NCBI RefSeq assembly: GCF_018130825.1
Contig: NZ_JAFCJS010000009.1
Coordinates: forward strand, 62,001-126,000
Source of the DNA: Bradyrhizobium liaoningense
GTDB lineage: Bacteria > Pseudomonadota > Alphaproteobacteria > Rhizobiales > Xanthobacteraceae
Direction of reading: 5' to 3'
DNA length: 64,000 nucleotides
Part shown: positions 33,792-42,296 of the stretch, piece after piece
Numbering within the stretch: position 1 is the stretch's first letter
How the letters are laid out: each line of letters starts with the position of its first letter
Program-made: the position numbers and the translations under genes
Notes under the pieces: generated by a model
Told to the model about the DNA's origin: nothing
Seen by the model: the letters and a program-made list of their open reading frames with translations, nothing else
Databases searched by the model: none

Positions 33792-35401
33792 GCAACGAGA
33801 TCCGCGACCAGGTGCCCGCCGACAGCGCGGGCACGCGCGAGATCGGCTTTGCCGTTCCGCAAACCTACAATGCCAGCCGCGTGCTGTTCGACAATCTGGC
33901 CCAGGGCCGCGGCGACAAGCTCGCCCTCATTGGCCCCGCTGGCACGCGCACCTATGCCGAGCTCTGCGCGGAGGCCTGCCGCTGGGGCAACGGTTTTGCC
34001 TCGCTCGGCCTGACGCGCGGCGATCGCGTGCTGCTGTTCCTCGACGACACACCGGCTTATCCCGCCGCCTTCTTCGGCGCGGTGCGCGCCGGGTTCGTGC
34101 CGCTGCTAATCAACACGCTGACGCCGCCGGACCTGCTGCAATTCTATCTCGCCGATTCCGGCGCTGCCGTTGCGGTCGCCGATGCCGAGTTCTGCGCACG
34201 CTTCAATGCCGAGGCGTGCCAGGAGACGAAGCTGCAGACGCTGATCGTCGTCAATGGCGAGGTCGGCGAGCACGCCGCGCCTGCCGCCGTCGCGGCGGCG
34301 GGCTGGCTCGCGCAATTCCCGACCGAGCTCGCCGAAGCGGACACCGATCGCAACGAGATGGCGTTCTGGATGTACTCCTCCGGCTCGACGGGCCGGCCCA
34401 AGGGCATCGTGCATCTCCAGCACGACATGGCCTATAGCGATGTCGCCTTTGCGCGGAATGTGCTGAAGCTGACGCCAGATGACATCTGCTTCTCGGTGCC
34501 GAAGATCTTCTTCGCCTACGGTTTTGGCAATTCCGTCACCTTCCCATTCTCGGCGGGCGCGGCGACGCTGCTGCTGCCAGGCCAGCCGAAGCCGGCGGCG
34601 ATCTTCGCGGCAATCGAGCAGTACAGACCGACGGTCTTCTTCGGCCTGCCGACTCTCTATACCTCGCTGACCAAGGCCGAGGGCGCAGAGAAGACGAATT
34701 TCTCGTCGCTGCGCATGGCGCTCTCCGCCGCCGAAGTGCTCTCGGCAGAGGTCTTCAACGGCTGGAAGACGCTCACGGGGCTCGAGATCGTCGAAGGCCT
34801 CGGCTCGACCGAGGTCCTGCACATCTATCTCTCCAACCGGCCCGAGCAGAAGAAGCTCGGCGCCGCGGGCTTGCGCGTGCCCGGCTACGAGGTCGCGCTG
34901 CGCGACAAGGACGGGCGTGAGGTCGGCGATAACGAGGAAGGCATTTTGTGGGTGCGCGGCGATTCCAACACGCCGCTGTACTGGAACCGGCCGGACAAAT
35001 CCGCCGAGACCATCCGCGAGGGCGGCTGGATCTACACCGGCGACCGCTTCGTCCGCGATGCCGATGGTTTCCACTTCTTCCGCGGCCGCGCCGACGATCT
35101 CATCAAGATCTCCGGCCAGTGGGTCTACCCGCTCGAGGTCGAGCTGTGCCTCGCCGACCACCCCGACATCCGCGAATGCGCGGTGTTCGCCGCCGAGCTG
35201 CCGGACCGGCGCATGACGCTGAAGGCGGTGGTGGTGATGAACAACCGCGCGGCCGATCAGGGCGAGGCGACGCGGAAGCTGCAGGACTACGTGAAGAGCA
35301 AGCTGCTGCCCTACAAATATCCTCGCGAGGTGATCTTCATCGACGAGCTGCCGAAGACGGGGACGGGGAAGATCGACCGGCAGGCGCTGTTGCGGATGTG
35401 A
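33788..35401 (+). CDS. Benzoate-CoA ligase family enzyme
   Basis: A 537-residue adenylate-forming ligase. P-loop YSSGSTGRPKG, aromatic/adenine stretch GLGSTEVLHIYLSN, YTGDRF, hinge GRADDLIKISGQWV and catalytic Lys in PKTGTGKIDR are all present. The family activates benzoate, 2-aminobenzoate or salicylate to the CoA thioester. The ATG overlaps the upstream stop (ATGA), so it is coupled to the hydroxylase and should make that enzyme's substrate. Cytoplasmic. Specificity cannot be read from sequence by eye. Confidence 0.9.
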   Translation: MSNEIRDQVPADSAGTREIGFAVPQTYNASRVLFDNLAQGRGDKLALIGPAGTRTYAELCAEACRWGNGFASLGLTRGDRVLLFLDDTPAYPAAFFGAVRAGFVPLLINTLTPPDLLQFYLADSGAAVAVADAEFCARFNAEACQETKLQTLIVVNGEVGEHAAPAAVAAAGWLAQFPTELAEADTDRNEMAFWMYSSGSTGRPKGIVHLQHDMAYSDVAFARNVLKLTPDDICFSVPKIFFAYGFGNSVTFPFSAGAATLLLPGQPKPAAIFAAIEQYRPTVFFGLPTLYTSLTKAEGAEKTNFSSLRMALSAAEVLSAEVFNGWKTLTGLEIVEGLGSTEVLHIYLSNRPEQKKLGAAGLRVPGYEVALRDKDGREVGDNEEGILWVRGDSNTPLYWNRPDKSAETIREGGWIYTGDRFVRDADGFHFFRGRADDLIKISGQWVYPLEVELCLADHPDIRECAVFAAELPDRRMTLKAVVVMNNRAADQGEATRKLQDYVKSKLLPYKYPREVIFIDELPKTGTGKIDRQALLRM

Positions 35402-35430
35402 GGCGAGGACGGAGTTCCGCGCACCGCAAT

Positions 35431-35556
35431 CGTAGGGTGGGCAAAGCGACTTGTCCGTCGTAGCTCGAAGAGCGAAGGCGGAAGCGTGCCCACGACTTGT
35501 TGTCCGTTGGAGACAGGTGGTGGGCACGGCGCAAGAGCGCCTTTGCCCACCCTACG
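35431..35556. repeat. Intergenic palindromic repeat (CGTAGGGTGGGCAAAG type), copy 1
   Basis: Inverted ends CGTAGGGTGGGCAAAG and CTTTGCCCACCCTACG enclose inner arms CGTGCCCACGAC / GTGGGCACGG. It lies between the convergent ligase and MarR genes. A second copy is at 37961-38051. Confidence 0.82.
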
Positions 35557-35588
35557 AGATCGCGCGCTGGGCTCGCCGGGGCGCCCCC

Positions 35589-36101
35589 TCACCCACCCTT
35601 CCCCAGATGCTCCAGCGCGTCCTCGGCCCGCAGCGGCACCCGGGAGGCTTCGTTGTTGAGATCGACCAGTTGCTCCAGAAGCCCCATCAGCGCCTTGCGA
35701 TCGGCGGGCTTGAGCGGCTCCAGCATGCGCGCCTGGGCGCGCTCGACGGCGGGGATGATCTCGCGCAGGATCGCCGCGCCCGACTTGGTCAGATAGAGCA
35801 GCTTGATCCGCTTGTCCTCAGGCGCCGGCTTGCGTTCGATATAATCCTTGGCCTGGAGACGCTCGATCACGCTGCCGAGCGTGGAGCGGTCGAAGGCGAT
35901 CACCGCTGACAGCCGGGTCGCGTCGATGCCGGGATGGGTGTGGATCGCGATCAGCGCGGCATACTGCACCGGCGTGAGGTCGAACGCCTTGCACTCCTCC
36001 ATGAAGATCGAGACCGCGATCTGCTGCATGCGCCGGAACAGATAGCCCGGTGCGTCATAGACCGCGTCGATCGTGATCGGAGTGGAAGGCTTACTCGGCA
36101 T
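35589..36101 (-). CDS. MarR family transcriptional regulator
   Basis: A 170-residue winged-helix protein. A dimerisation helix region (YLFRRMQQIAVSIFMEE) leads to the recognition helix area LSAVIAFDRSTLGSVIERLQ and wing RKPAPEDKRIKLLYLT, typical of MarR repressors that respond to aromatic acids or their CoA esters. ATG 36101 was chosen for the GGAGAAG upstream; it overlaps the isomerase gene by 11 bp, so the two form one operon. It probably binds the two matching palindromes at 32588-32610 and 36857-36879 and controls the aromatic cluster; the effector is unknown. Confidence 0.88.
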   Translation of the reverse strand: MPSKPSTPITIDAVYDAPGYLFRRMQQIAVSIFMEECKAFDLTPVQYAALIAIHTHPGIDATRLSAVIAFDRSTLGSVIERLQAKDYIERKPAPEDKRIKLLYLTKSGAAILREIIPAVERAQARMLEPLKPADRKALMGLLEQLVDLNNEASRVPLRAEDALEHLGKGG

Positions 36102-36723
36102 CGGGCTGCTTCTCCGGCGCGGCATTGGCGAAGGCCGGCAGCGCCTTGGCCGCGGCCTCGGCATTCAGCAGGCGCGGATAGGCCGAGACGTCGACGCCGA
36201 AGCGGCGCGCGTTCGCGAGCTGCGGCACCAGACAGAGGTCGGCCAGCGTCGGCGCATCGCCGAAGCAGAACGGCCCCGCTTCGCCCTTGATCAGCGTTTC
36301 GCAGGCCGACAGGCCCTCGCGGTTGACCCAGGCGGCCCAGTCCTGGACCTTCTCCTCGGCGAGGCCGAGCTCGCGCAGTCGCGCCAGCACTTTCAGGTTC
36401 TGCACCGGATGGGTATCGCAGGCGATCGCCAGCGCGAACGCCCGCACCTTGGCGCGGCGCAGCGGATCCTTGGGCAGCAGCGGCGGTTTGGGATGGGTCT
36501 CGTCCAGCCATTCGATGATCGCGACCGATTGGGTCAGCACTGCGCCTGCATCGTCCTCCAGCGCGGGCACCAGGCCCTGCGGATTGATGGCAAGATAAGC
36601 GGGCGCGCATTGCTCGCCCTTGCGCAAATGATGCGGCAGGTGCTCGGCGCCGAGGCCCTTGAGGTTCAGCGCGATCCGCACGCGGTAGGCGGCACTGGAG
36701 CGGAAATAGCCGTGCAGCTTCAT
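36091..36723 (-). CDS. maiA: Maleylacetoacetate/maleylpyruvate isomerase (zeta-class GST)
   Basis: A 210-residue cytoplasmic glutathione-dependent isomerase. The zeta-class N-terminal motif FRSSAAYRVRIALNLKG with catalytic Ser, NPQGLVPALEDD, the SVAIIEWLDETHP glutathione site and the C-terminal GDAPTLADLCLVPQL helix are present. Next to gentisate dioxygenase it most likely converts maleylpyruvate to fumarylpyruvate. Fumarylpyruvate hydrolase, the next step, is not in the window. It is transcribed divergently from the dioxygenase and overlaps the MarR gene downstream. Confidence 0.9.
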   Translation of the reverse strand: MKLHGYFRSSAAYRVRIALNLKGLGAEHLPHHLRKGEQCAPAYLAINPQGLVPALEDDAGAVLTQSVAIIEWLDETHPKPPLLPKDPLRRAKVRAFALAIACDTHPVQNLKVLARLRELGLAEEKVQDWAAWVNREGLSACETLIKGEAGPFCFGDAPTLADLCLVPQLANARRFGVDVSAYPRLLNAEAAAKALPAFANAAPEKQPDAE

Positions 36724-36742
36724 CGAGACCTCCCTGTGTCTT

Positions 36743-36822
36743 GTCGTTCCGGGGCTCGCGAAGCGAGAACCCGGAACCTCGAGATTCCGGAGTCGGCTCT
36801 TCGACTCGCCCCGGAATGACGG
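36743..36822. repeat. Intergenic palindromic repeat (GTCGTTCCGGGG type), copy 1
   Basis: Ends GTCGTTCCGGGGCTCGCGAAG and CGCCCCGGAATGACG, with shared inner ACCCGGAACCTCGAGATTC. A longer copy with the same inner block is at 39671-39773. It lies in the leader side of the isomerase gene. Confidence 0.8.
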
Positions 36823-36856
36823 GACTTTGTATTCCGTTCGTCACATTGACGCTACC

Positions 36857-36879
36857 TAGATCGTCAGTATACTGTCAAT
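36857..36879. promoter_or_regulatory. Predicted MarR operator 2
   Basis: 23-bp site with the 10-bp perfect palindrome CAGTATACTG (36865-36874), ending AGTATACTGTCAAT like operator 1. It lies 25 bp before the ATG of gentisate dioxygenase, within the divergent region to the isomerase-MarR operon. The regulator could therefore control both directions and itself. Confidence 0.75.
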
Positions 36880-36904
36880 CAACAAAACGAACGGGAGCGC
36901 CACC

Positions 36905-37945
36905 ATGGAAGCCGTGACCAAGACGCCGGAACGCGAGGCGTTCTACAAGAAGATCGACGGCGAAAATCTCACCGCGCTGTGGACGGTGATGAGCGACCTG
37001 ATCACGCCGGAGCCGAAGAGCGCCTGCCGGCCGCACTTGTGGAAGTTCGACGTCATCCGCGATTACATGACCGAGGCCGGCAAGCTGATTACGGCCAAGG
37101 AAGCCGAGCGGCGCGTGCTGGTGCTGGAGAACCCCGGCCTGCGCGGGCAGTCCAAGATCACGACCTCGCTCTATGCCGGCGTGCAGATGGTGGTGCCCGG
37201 CGACGTCGCGCCCGCGCACCGCCACAGCCAGTCGGCGCTGCGCTTCGTGCTCGAAGGCAAGGGCGCGCACACGGCGGTCGACGGCGAGCGCACCGCGATG
37301 GAGCGAGGGGACTTCATCATCACGCCGTCGATGACCTGGCACGATCATTCCAACGAGACCGATCAGCCGATGTTCTGGCTCGACGGCCTCGACATCCCCC
37401 TGGTCCAGTTCTTCGATTGCTCCTTCGCGGAAGGCTCCAAGGAGGACCAGCAGAAGATCACCAAGCCGGCCGGCGACAGTTTTGCGCGCTACGGCCATAA
37501 CCTGCTGCCGGTCGACGTGAAGCGGAGCTCGAAGACCTCGCCGATCTTCAGCTATCCCTATGCCTATACCCGCGACGCGCTGGAGAAGGCCAGGACGAGC
37601 CAGGAATGGGACGCCTGCCACGGGCTGAAGCTGAAGTTCAGCAACCCCGAGACCGGCGATTTCGCCATGCCAACCATCGGCACCTTCATCCAGCTGCTGC
37701 CGAAGGGTTTTAAGACCGCGCGCTATCGTTCGACCGATGCCACCGTGTTCTGCCCGATCGAAGGCAAGGGTCGCAGCCGCATCGGCGATGCCGTGTTCGA
37801 ATGGGGCCCGCGCGATCTGTTCGTGGTGCCGAGCTGGCACTGGGTCACCCACGAGGCGGAGGAGGACGCCGTGCTGTTCAGCTTCTCGGATCGGCCGGTG
37901 CAGCAGAAGCTGGATTTGTTCCGCGAGGATCGTGGGAACGCGTGA
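36905..37945 (+). CDS. gtdA: Gentisate 1,2-dioxygenase
   Basis: A 346-residue bicupin Fe(II) ring-cleavage enzyme. Family motifs: PGDVAPAHRHSQSALRFVLE (Fe-binding HRH in the first cupin), TPSMTWHDHSNET (third His) and the second cupin near the C-terminus (EWGPRDLFVVPSWHWVTHEA). It opens gentisate to maleylpyruvate with O2 in the cytoplasm. Context with the zeta-class isomerase, hydroxylase and CoA ligase supports a gentisate pathway. ATG 36905 follows GGGAGCG. Length is normal for the family. Confidence 0.95.
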   Translation: MEAVTKTPEREAFYKKIDGENLTALWTVMSDLITPEPKSACRPHLWKFDVIRDYMTEAGKLITAKEAERRVLVLENPGLRGQSKITTSLYAGVQMVVPGDVAPAHRHSQSALRFVLEGKGAHTAVDGERTAMERGDFIITPSMTWHDHSNETDQPMFWLDGLDIPLVQFFDCSFAEGSKEDQQKITKPAGDSFARYGHNLLPVDVKRSSKTSPIFSYPYAYTRDALEKARTSQEWDACHGLKLKFSNPETGDFAMPTIGTFIQLLPKGFKTARYRSTDATVFCPIEGKGRSRIGDAVFEWGPRDLFVVPSWHWVTHEAEEDAVLFSFSDRPVQQKLDLFREDRGNA

Positions 37946-37960
37946 GGGACTCGTAGCTCT

Positions 37961-38051
37961 CGTAGGGTGGGCAAAGGCGCAACGCGCCGTGCCCACGTCT
38001 TCGCGACTCATGAAGAAATGGTGGGCACGCTTGCGCTTTGCCCACCCTACG
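37961..38051. repeat. Intergenic palindromic repeat (CGTAGGGTGGGCAAAG type), copy 2
   Basis: CGTAGGGTGGGCAAAGGCGC and GCTTTGCCCACCCTACG form the outer arms, GTGCCCACG / TGGGCACG the inner. It sits between the convergent dioxygenase and permease genes, the same setting as copy 1 (35431-35556). Confidence 0.82.
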
Positions 38052-38067
38052 GCAGCGGTGAACTTGG

Positions 38068-38880
38068 CTACCGCCAGTGCAAGAGCCGCGTCTCCAGCCA
38101 GCCGATCACCTTGCCTACCGCCAGCCCAAACACCGACAGGATCACCACGCCCGCGAGCAGTTGATCCGTCTGCATCAGATTGCCGGCCTGCAGCACAAAG
38201 GCGCCAATGCCGTATTGCGCGCCGATCATCTCGGCACTGACGACGAGCAGCAGTGCGACCGACGCAGTGATGCGGAAGCCGGCGAGGATCGCGGGCAGCG
38301 CGCCGGGCCAGATCACCTTGCGCACGATGGTGGCGAAGGGAACGTTGAAGCTCTGCGCCATGCGGATGAGGTTGCGCGGCACCGCATCGACGCCGCTATA
38401 GACCGAGATCGCGGTCGAGAAGAACACACCGAGTGCAATGGTCGCGATCTTCGGCTCTTCGCCGATCCCGAGCCAGAGGATCAAGAGCGGCAGCAGCGCG
38501 ATCTTCGGGATCGGGAACAGCGCCGAGATGAAGGTGATGCCGACGCTGCGCGCCAGCCGCGACAGGCCGATGGCGAAGCCGACGGCAACGCCGGCCACTG
38601 TCCCGAGTACCCAGCCGACACCGATACGCAAGAGCGAAGCGGACAGGTGCTGCCAGAGCGCGCCCGAGATCGCGAGCTGGTAGATCGCCCGGGCGATCGC
38701 AGATGGCGTCGGCAGGAACAGCGCATTGACGAGGCCGGCGCTCCCGGCGGCCTGCCAGATCGCGATGACCAGGGCGAGCGCGATCCAGCCGCCGAAGCGG
38801 CTCGAGGCGGGCACGAAGCCGGCGCCGCGAAAGCGGACGCGCCGGGTCGTCTCGTCTTGCGCCGGTGCGCGATCAAGCAT
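38068..38880 (-). CDS. ABC transporter permease (SsuC-like)
   Basis: A 270-residue inner-membrane protein with about six hydrophobic segments and a BPD_transp_1 EAA-type loop (IRMAQSFNVPFATIVRKVIW…LP). It belongs to the sulfonate/nitrate/taurine/aromatic importer group. ATG 38880 overlaps the end of the ATPase gene by 8 bp. It is the last gene of a likely operon FAD oxidoreductase-binding protein-ATPase-permease. Confidence 0.9.
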   Translation of the reverse strand: MLDRAPAQDETTRRVRFRGAGFVPASSRFGGWIALALVIAIWQAAGSAGLVNALFLPTPSAIARAIYQLAISGALWQHLSASLLRIGVGWVLGTVAGVAVGFAIGLSRLARSVGITFISALFPIPKIALLPLLILWLGIGEEPKIATIALGVFFSTAISVYSGVDAVPRNLIRMAQSFNVPFATIVRKVIWPGALPAILAGFRITASVALLLVVSAEMIGAQYGIGAFVLQAGNLMQTDQLLAGVVILSVFGLAVGKVIGWLETRLLHWR

Positions 38881-39646
38881 GCTGGACCTCGCGCTCGGCA
38901 TCGATCGCCTCGTTGCGGATCAGCGACCAGATCTGGTTCTGCAGCGCCAGCAGCTTTTCACGCGCCGCCGCCTCGCCGCGCGCGGCGCGCGTCATCGGCA
39001 CGGTCACGACCTCGCGAATGCGCCCCGGCCGCCGCGACAGCACCACGATGCGATCGGCGAGCCGAGCGGCCTCCTCGAGATTGTGGGTGACATAGACCGC
39101 GCCCATGCCGCCATCGGCAAGCAGGCGGACGAAATCCTCCATCAGCAGCTCGCGCGTCTGCGAATCCAGCGCCGACAGCGGCTCGTCCATCAGCAGGATC
39201 GCAGGCTTGACCGCAAGCGCGCGCGAAATGCCGACGCGCTGGCGCATGCCGCCGGAGAGCTGCTTTGGATAGGTCTGGCGAAAGTCGGTCAGGCCCGTGC
39301 GGCGCAAGGCGTCGTCGACCAGCGCGCGGCGCTGCGCAGCCGAAAGCTGGGTATGCAGCAGCGGGAATTCGACATTCTCCTCCACCGTCGCCCAGGGCAG
39401 CAGCGCAAAATCCTGGAACACGAAGGTCAGCGGATTGAGACTGTCCGCGGGCGGCGCGCCACGCAGCTCGGGCGCGCCCGAGGTCGGCTGCAGCAGGCCA
39501 CCCAGTATGGACAGCAGCGTGCTCTTGCCGCAACCGGAGGGTCCCACGATCGCCACCACCTCGCCCGCGCTGACGGTGAAGGAGACGTCGTCGAGCACGG
39601 CGAGATCGCCGAAGCGATGGGTGATGTGGCTGGCGATCAGGTCCAT
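38873..39646 (-). CDS. ABC transporter ATP-binding protein (SsuB-like)
   Basis: A 257-residue ATPase with Walker A GPSGCGKST, Q-loop VFQDFALLPW, signature LSGGM, Walker B ILLMDEPLSALD and H-loop VTHNL. It partners with the overlapping permease. A palindromic repeat lies between this gene and the binding-protein gene upstream, which could lower the ratio of ATPase to binding protein. Confidence 0.92.
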   Translation of the reverse strand: MDLIASHITHRFGDLAVLDDVSFTVSAGEVVAIVGPSGCGKSTLLSILGGLLQPTSGAPELRGAPPADSLNPLTFVFQDFALLPWATVEENVEFPLLHTQLSAAQRRALVDDALRRTGLTDFRQTYPKQLSGGMRQRVGISRALAVKPAILLMDEPLSALDSQTRELLMEDFVRLLADGGMGAVYVTHNLEEAARLADRIVVLSRRPGRIREVVTVPMTRAARGEAAAREKLLALQNQIWSLIRNEAIDAEREVQHA

Positions 39647-39670
39647 TCTGTCTCGTCTATCCTGTTCTCC

Positions 39671-39773
39671 GTCGTTCCGGGATGATCCGAAGGATCAGAC
39701 CCGGAACCTCGAGATTCTCAGGTGCGCAAGTGCGCACCATAGTTCGATGCTTCGCATCGCCCCGGAATGACGG
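39671..39773. repeat. Intergenic palindromic repeat (GTCGTTCCGGGG type), copy 2
   Basis: Starts GTCGTTCCGGGATGATCCGA, contains ACCCGGAACCTCGAGATTC and a GGTGCGCAAGTGCGCACC hairpin, and ends CCCCGGAATGACGG. It matches 36743-36822 at the ends and the inner block. It lies inside the transporter operon. Confidence 0.8.
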
Positions 39774-39778
39774 ACACA

Positions 39779-40783
39779 TCAGTCCGCCTTCACATAATCC
39801 TTGGCGATGATCGCATTCACGTCAAAGCCCTTGTCGGCAAAACCCTGCTCCTGCAGCCATTTGATCTGGTTGTCGACGTTCTTCACGTCGAGCTTGCCGT
39901 CGGGATCGATATAGGCGCAGTTGCCGACCACCTGCTCGACCGGCAGGTTGGTGTATTTGGCGATGATCTCCAGCAGCGGTTTTGTCTGCTCGTTGATCGG
40001 GGCGACGCCGTCCTTCATCGCGGCGAGGATGACGTCGTGATATTCGCGGTCGGCTTTTGCGAGCACGCTGAGGAATTTCGTCACCAGCGCCTTGTTGGTC
40101 AGCGTCTTCGGCGAGGCGAACACTGCGCCGAGCTGCCACGGCGTCTCGTCGCCGACCCAACCCAGAAACTTCGCGCCGCCCTCGTCCATCAACTTTCGCG
40201 CGGTGGAGATGGGGAGAAGCGCGGCATCGACGGTCTCGCCCTTCAGCGCAGCTGCTGCATTCGACAGCGATTGCAGCGGCACGATCTTCACGTCCGCGAG
40301 CTTGAAGCCATATTTGTCGGCGAGCAGGCCGAGCGAATAGTGAAAGCTTGATCCGACCTGCGTCATCGCCACGCGCTTGCCCGCGAGGTCCTTCGGCGTT
40401 TTCAGACCGGCAGCATAGGCATTGTTGCTGGCGAAATAGCCGATCAGGGGATAGCCTGCTTTCTCGCGGCTCATGCCGCCGATCACCTTCAGCGTGCCCT
40501 TGCCGGCGAGATTGTAGAGACCGGCGGTGAAGGCGGTGACGCCGAAATCGACGTCGCCCGAGGTGGTGGCGACCGCGATCGGCTGCGCCGCATCGAAGAA
40601 TTTCAGCTCGACGTCAAGACCGGCCTCGCGGAAATAGCCCTTGTCCTGCGCGATGAAGACGGGCGCGGAGGACGACAGACGGAGCACGCCGACCTTGGCC
40701 TTCAGCGCGTCCTCGGCCCGCGCCGTGCCCATCGCCATGATCGCCACCAGGCCCGCAAGCGCGAGCCGTACCATCCCGATCAT
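39779..40783 (-). CDS. ABC transporter substrate-binding protein (SsuA/THI5-like)
   Basis: A 334-residue protein with signal peptide (LAGLVAIMAMGTARA). The SsuA/NMT1-like fold shows KVGVLRLSSSAPVFIAQDKG, GLDVELKFFDAAQPIAVATT and DVDFGVTAFTAGLYN. The ligand is unknown. Position next to the gentisate cluster and a FAD oxidoreductase suggests an organic acid or sulfonate (inference). It begins 34 bp after the oxidoreductase gene. Confidence 0.9.
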   Translation of the reverse strand: MIGMVRLALAGLVAIMAMGTARAEDALKAKVGVLRLSSSAPVFIAQDKGYFREAGLDVELKFFDAAQPIAVATTSGDVDFGVTAFTAGLYNLAGKGTLKVIGGMSREKAGYPLIGYFASNNAYAAGLKTPKDLAGKRVAMTQVGSSFHYSLGLLADKYGFKLADVKIVPLQSLSNAAAALKGETVDAALLPISTARKLMDEGGAKFLGWVGDETPWQLGAVFASPKTLTNKALVTKFLSVLAKADREYHDVILAAMKDGVAPINEQTKPLLEIIAKYTNLPVEQVVGNCAYIDPDGKLDVKNVDNQIKWLQEQGFADKGFDVNAIIAKDYVKAD

Positions 40784-40817
40784 CCCGTTTCCTCCGCCGT
40801 CGTTCTCTTGCAGTCCG

Positions 40818-42185
40818 TTACAGCCCTTCGGGCACCACCTGGTCCCGCCCGATGAAGGCGCCCTGTTGTTTCAACGTTTCCTGCAATTTTTCAATGGGGA
40901 TTTCGCGTGGAATCCGGTTTCCGGAGAGCGCCAAGGCGGCGGCGGAACCGGCCGCCTCGCCCATCACGAAACAGGCACCGGAGACCCGCGCCGCCGACTG
41001 GCCCTCATGGGTCATCGAGGCGCAGCGGCCGGCGACCAGCAGATTGTCGACGCCCTCGGGCACCAGCATCCGGTAGGGCAGCTCGTTGTAGCCGCGGGAT
41101 TCCGGGATCGGCGGGAAGGTGAAGACGACATCGCCGGGAACATGGGCCTCGATCGGCCAGCCGTTGACCCCGATGGAATCCTCAAACGAGGCGCAGCCGA
41201 GCACATCCTCGCCGCTGAGCTGGTAGCCGCCTTTGATGCGGCGGGTCTCGCGGATGCCGAGCTGCGGCGGCAGGTCGACGATGTAGGATTTTTCAAAGCC
41301 CGGCACGGTGCTCCGCAGGAATTCGTACGCCGCGAGCGCCTGCTTGCGGCCCTCGATCTCGCCGCGGGTGAGATCGTCGGGCTCGATGCCGTTGATGGCG
41401 TGGCCGTCCTCGCGCGCGACCTGCGTAAAGTTCACCCGCCACTCGATGCCGGATTTTTGCGGCCGCACGATCGCGCTCTTGCGCGGGAATGTGTGGGTGC
41501 CGGCGGCAAGCGCCTTTTCCATCAATTGCGGAATGGTGCGCCAGGCCTCGCCCGCCTTGTCTGGATCGATGCCGTTGAGACGCAGCATCATCGAGGGATA
41601 GAGCGGATGGCCGTGCTCGTCGCCGATCTCGAACGGCGCACCAGCCCAGACCGCGAGATCGCCGTCGCCGGAGCAGTCGATGAAGATTTCCGCACGCACG
41701 GCCTGCCGGCCGGCCTTGGTCTCGACCAGCAACGCGTCGATGCGGCTGTTATCGCTCATCACCACGCCGGCGCCGAGCGCATGGAAGAGGATGTGCACCC
41801 CGTGGCTTGCGAGCAGTTGATCGGCCGCGATCTTGTAGGCCGCGGTGTCATAGGCCTGGGCAAACACCTTGCCGAGGATCAGATGCGGCGTGTTGAGGCC
41901 GTTGAGCAGGTCGATGCGCGCCAGCAGCTCGGACGCCATGCCCTGCACCAGCCGGTGGGCCTTGCCGTAGACATTGCCGTGCAGGCCGCAGAAATTGGTG
42001 ACGCCGGCGGCGGTGCCCATGCCGCCGAGGAAGCCGTAACGTTCGATCAGCAGCGTCTTCCGCCCCGCGCGCGCCGCTGACGCCGCCGCCACGATGCCGG
42101 CCGGACCGCCGCCGAGGACGACGACCTCATATTCGCCGTAGAGCGGCACTTTGCGCGCTGGTTCTTCGATCGTCGTGGCCCGCAT
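40818..42185 (-). CDS. FAD-dependent oxidoreductase
   Basis: A 455-residue flavoprotein with N-terminal dinucleotide motif VVVLGGGPAGIVAAASAARA and the FLGGMGTAAGVTNFCGLHGN stretch typical of the FAD_oxidored (succinate-dehydrogenase/thiazole-like) family. A second FAD contact is LLVAGRCASMTHEGQSAARV near the C-terminus. The substrate is unknown. ATG 42185 follows GGGAAGGGA; it is the first gene of the transporter operon and is divergent from a LysR regulator that probably controls it. Confidence 0.85.
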   Translation of the reverse strand: MRATTIEEPARKVPLYGEYEVVVLGGGPAGIVAAASAARAGRKTLLIERYGFLGGMGTAAGVTNFCGLHGNVYGKAHRLVQGMASELLARIDLLNGLNTPHLILGKVFAQAYDTAAYKIAADQLLASHGVHILFHALGAGVVMSDNSRIDALLVETKAGRQAVRAEIFIDCSGDGDLAVWAGAPFEIGDEHGHPLYPSMMLRLNGIDPDKAGEAWRTIPQLMEKALAAGTHTFPRKSAIVRPQKSGIEWRVNFTQVAREDGHAINGIEPDDLTRGEIEGRKQALAAYEFLRSTVPGFEKSYIVDLPPQLGIRETRRIKGGYQLSGEDVLGCASFEDSIGVNGWPIEAHVPGDVVFTFPPIPESRGYNELPYRMLVPEGVDNLLVAGRCASMTHEGQSAARVSGACFVMGEAAGSAAALALSGNRIPREIPIEKLQETLKQQGAFIGRDQVVPEGL

Positions 42186-42296
42186 GGCGCGTCCCTTCCC
42201 AAAATTCCTTGCTTGGAGACGACTATGAATTAACGCGTAGCGGGCTACAATCCACCAAAATACGCAATCAACTTTCGCGAATCGAGAAAGGTCAAA

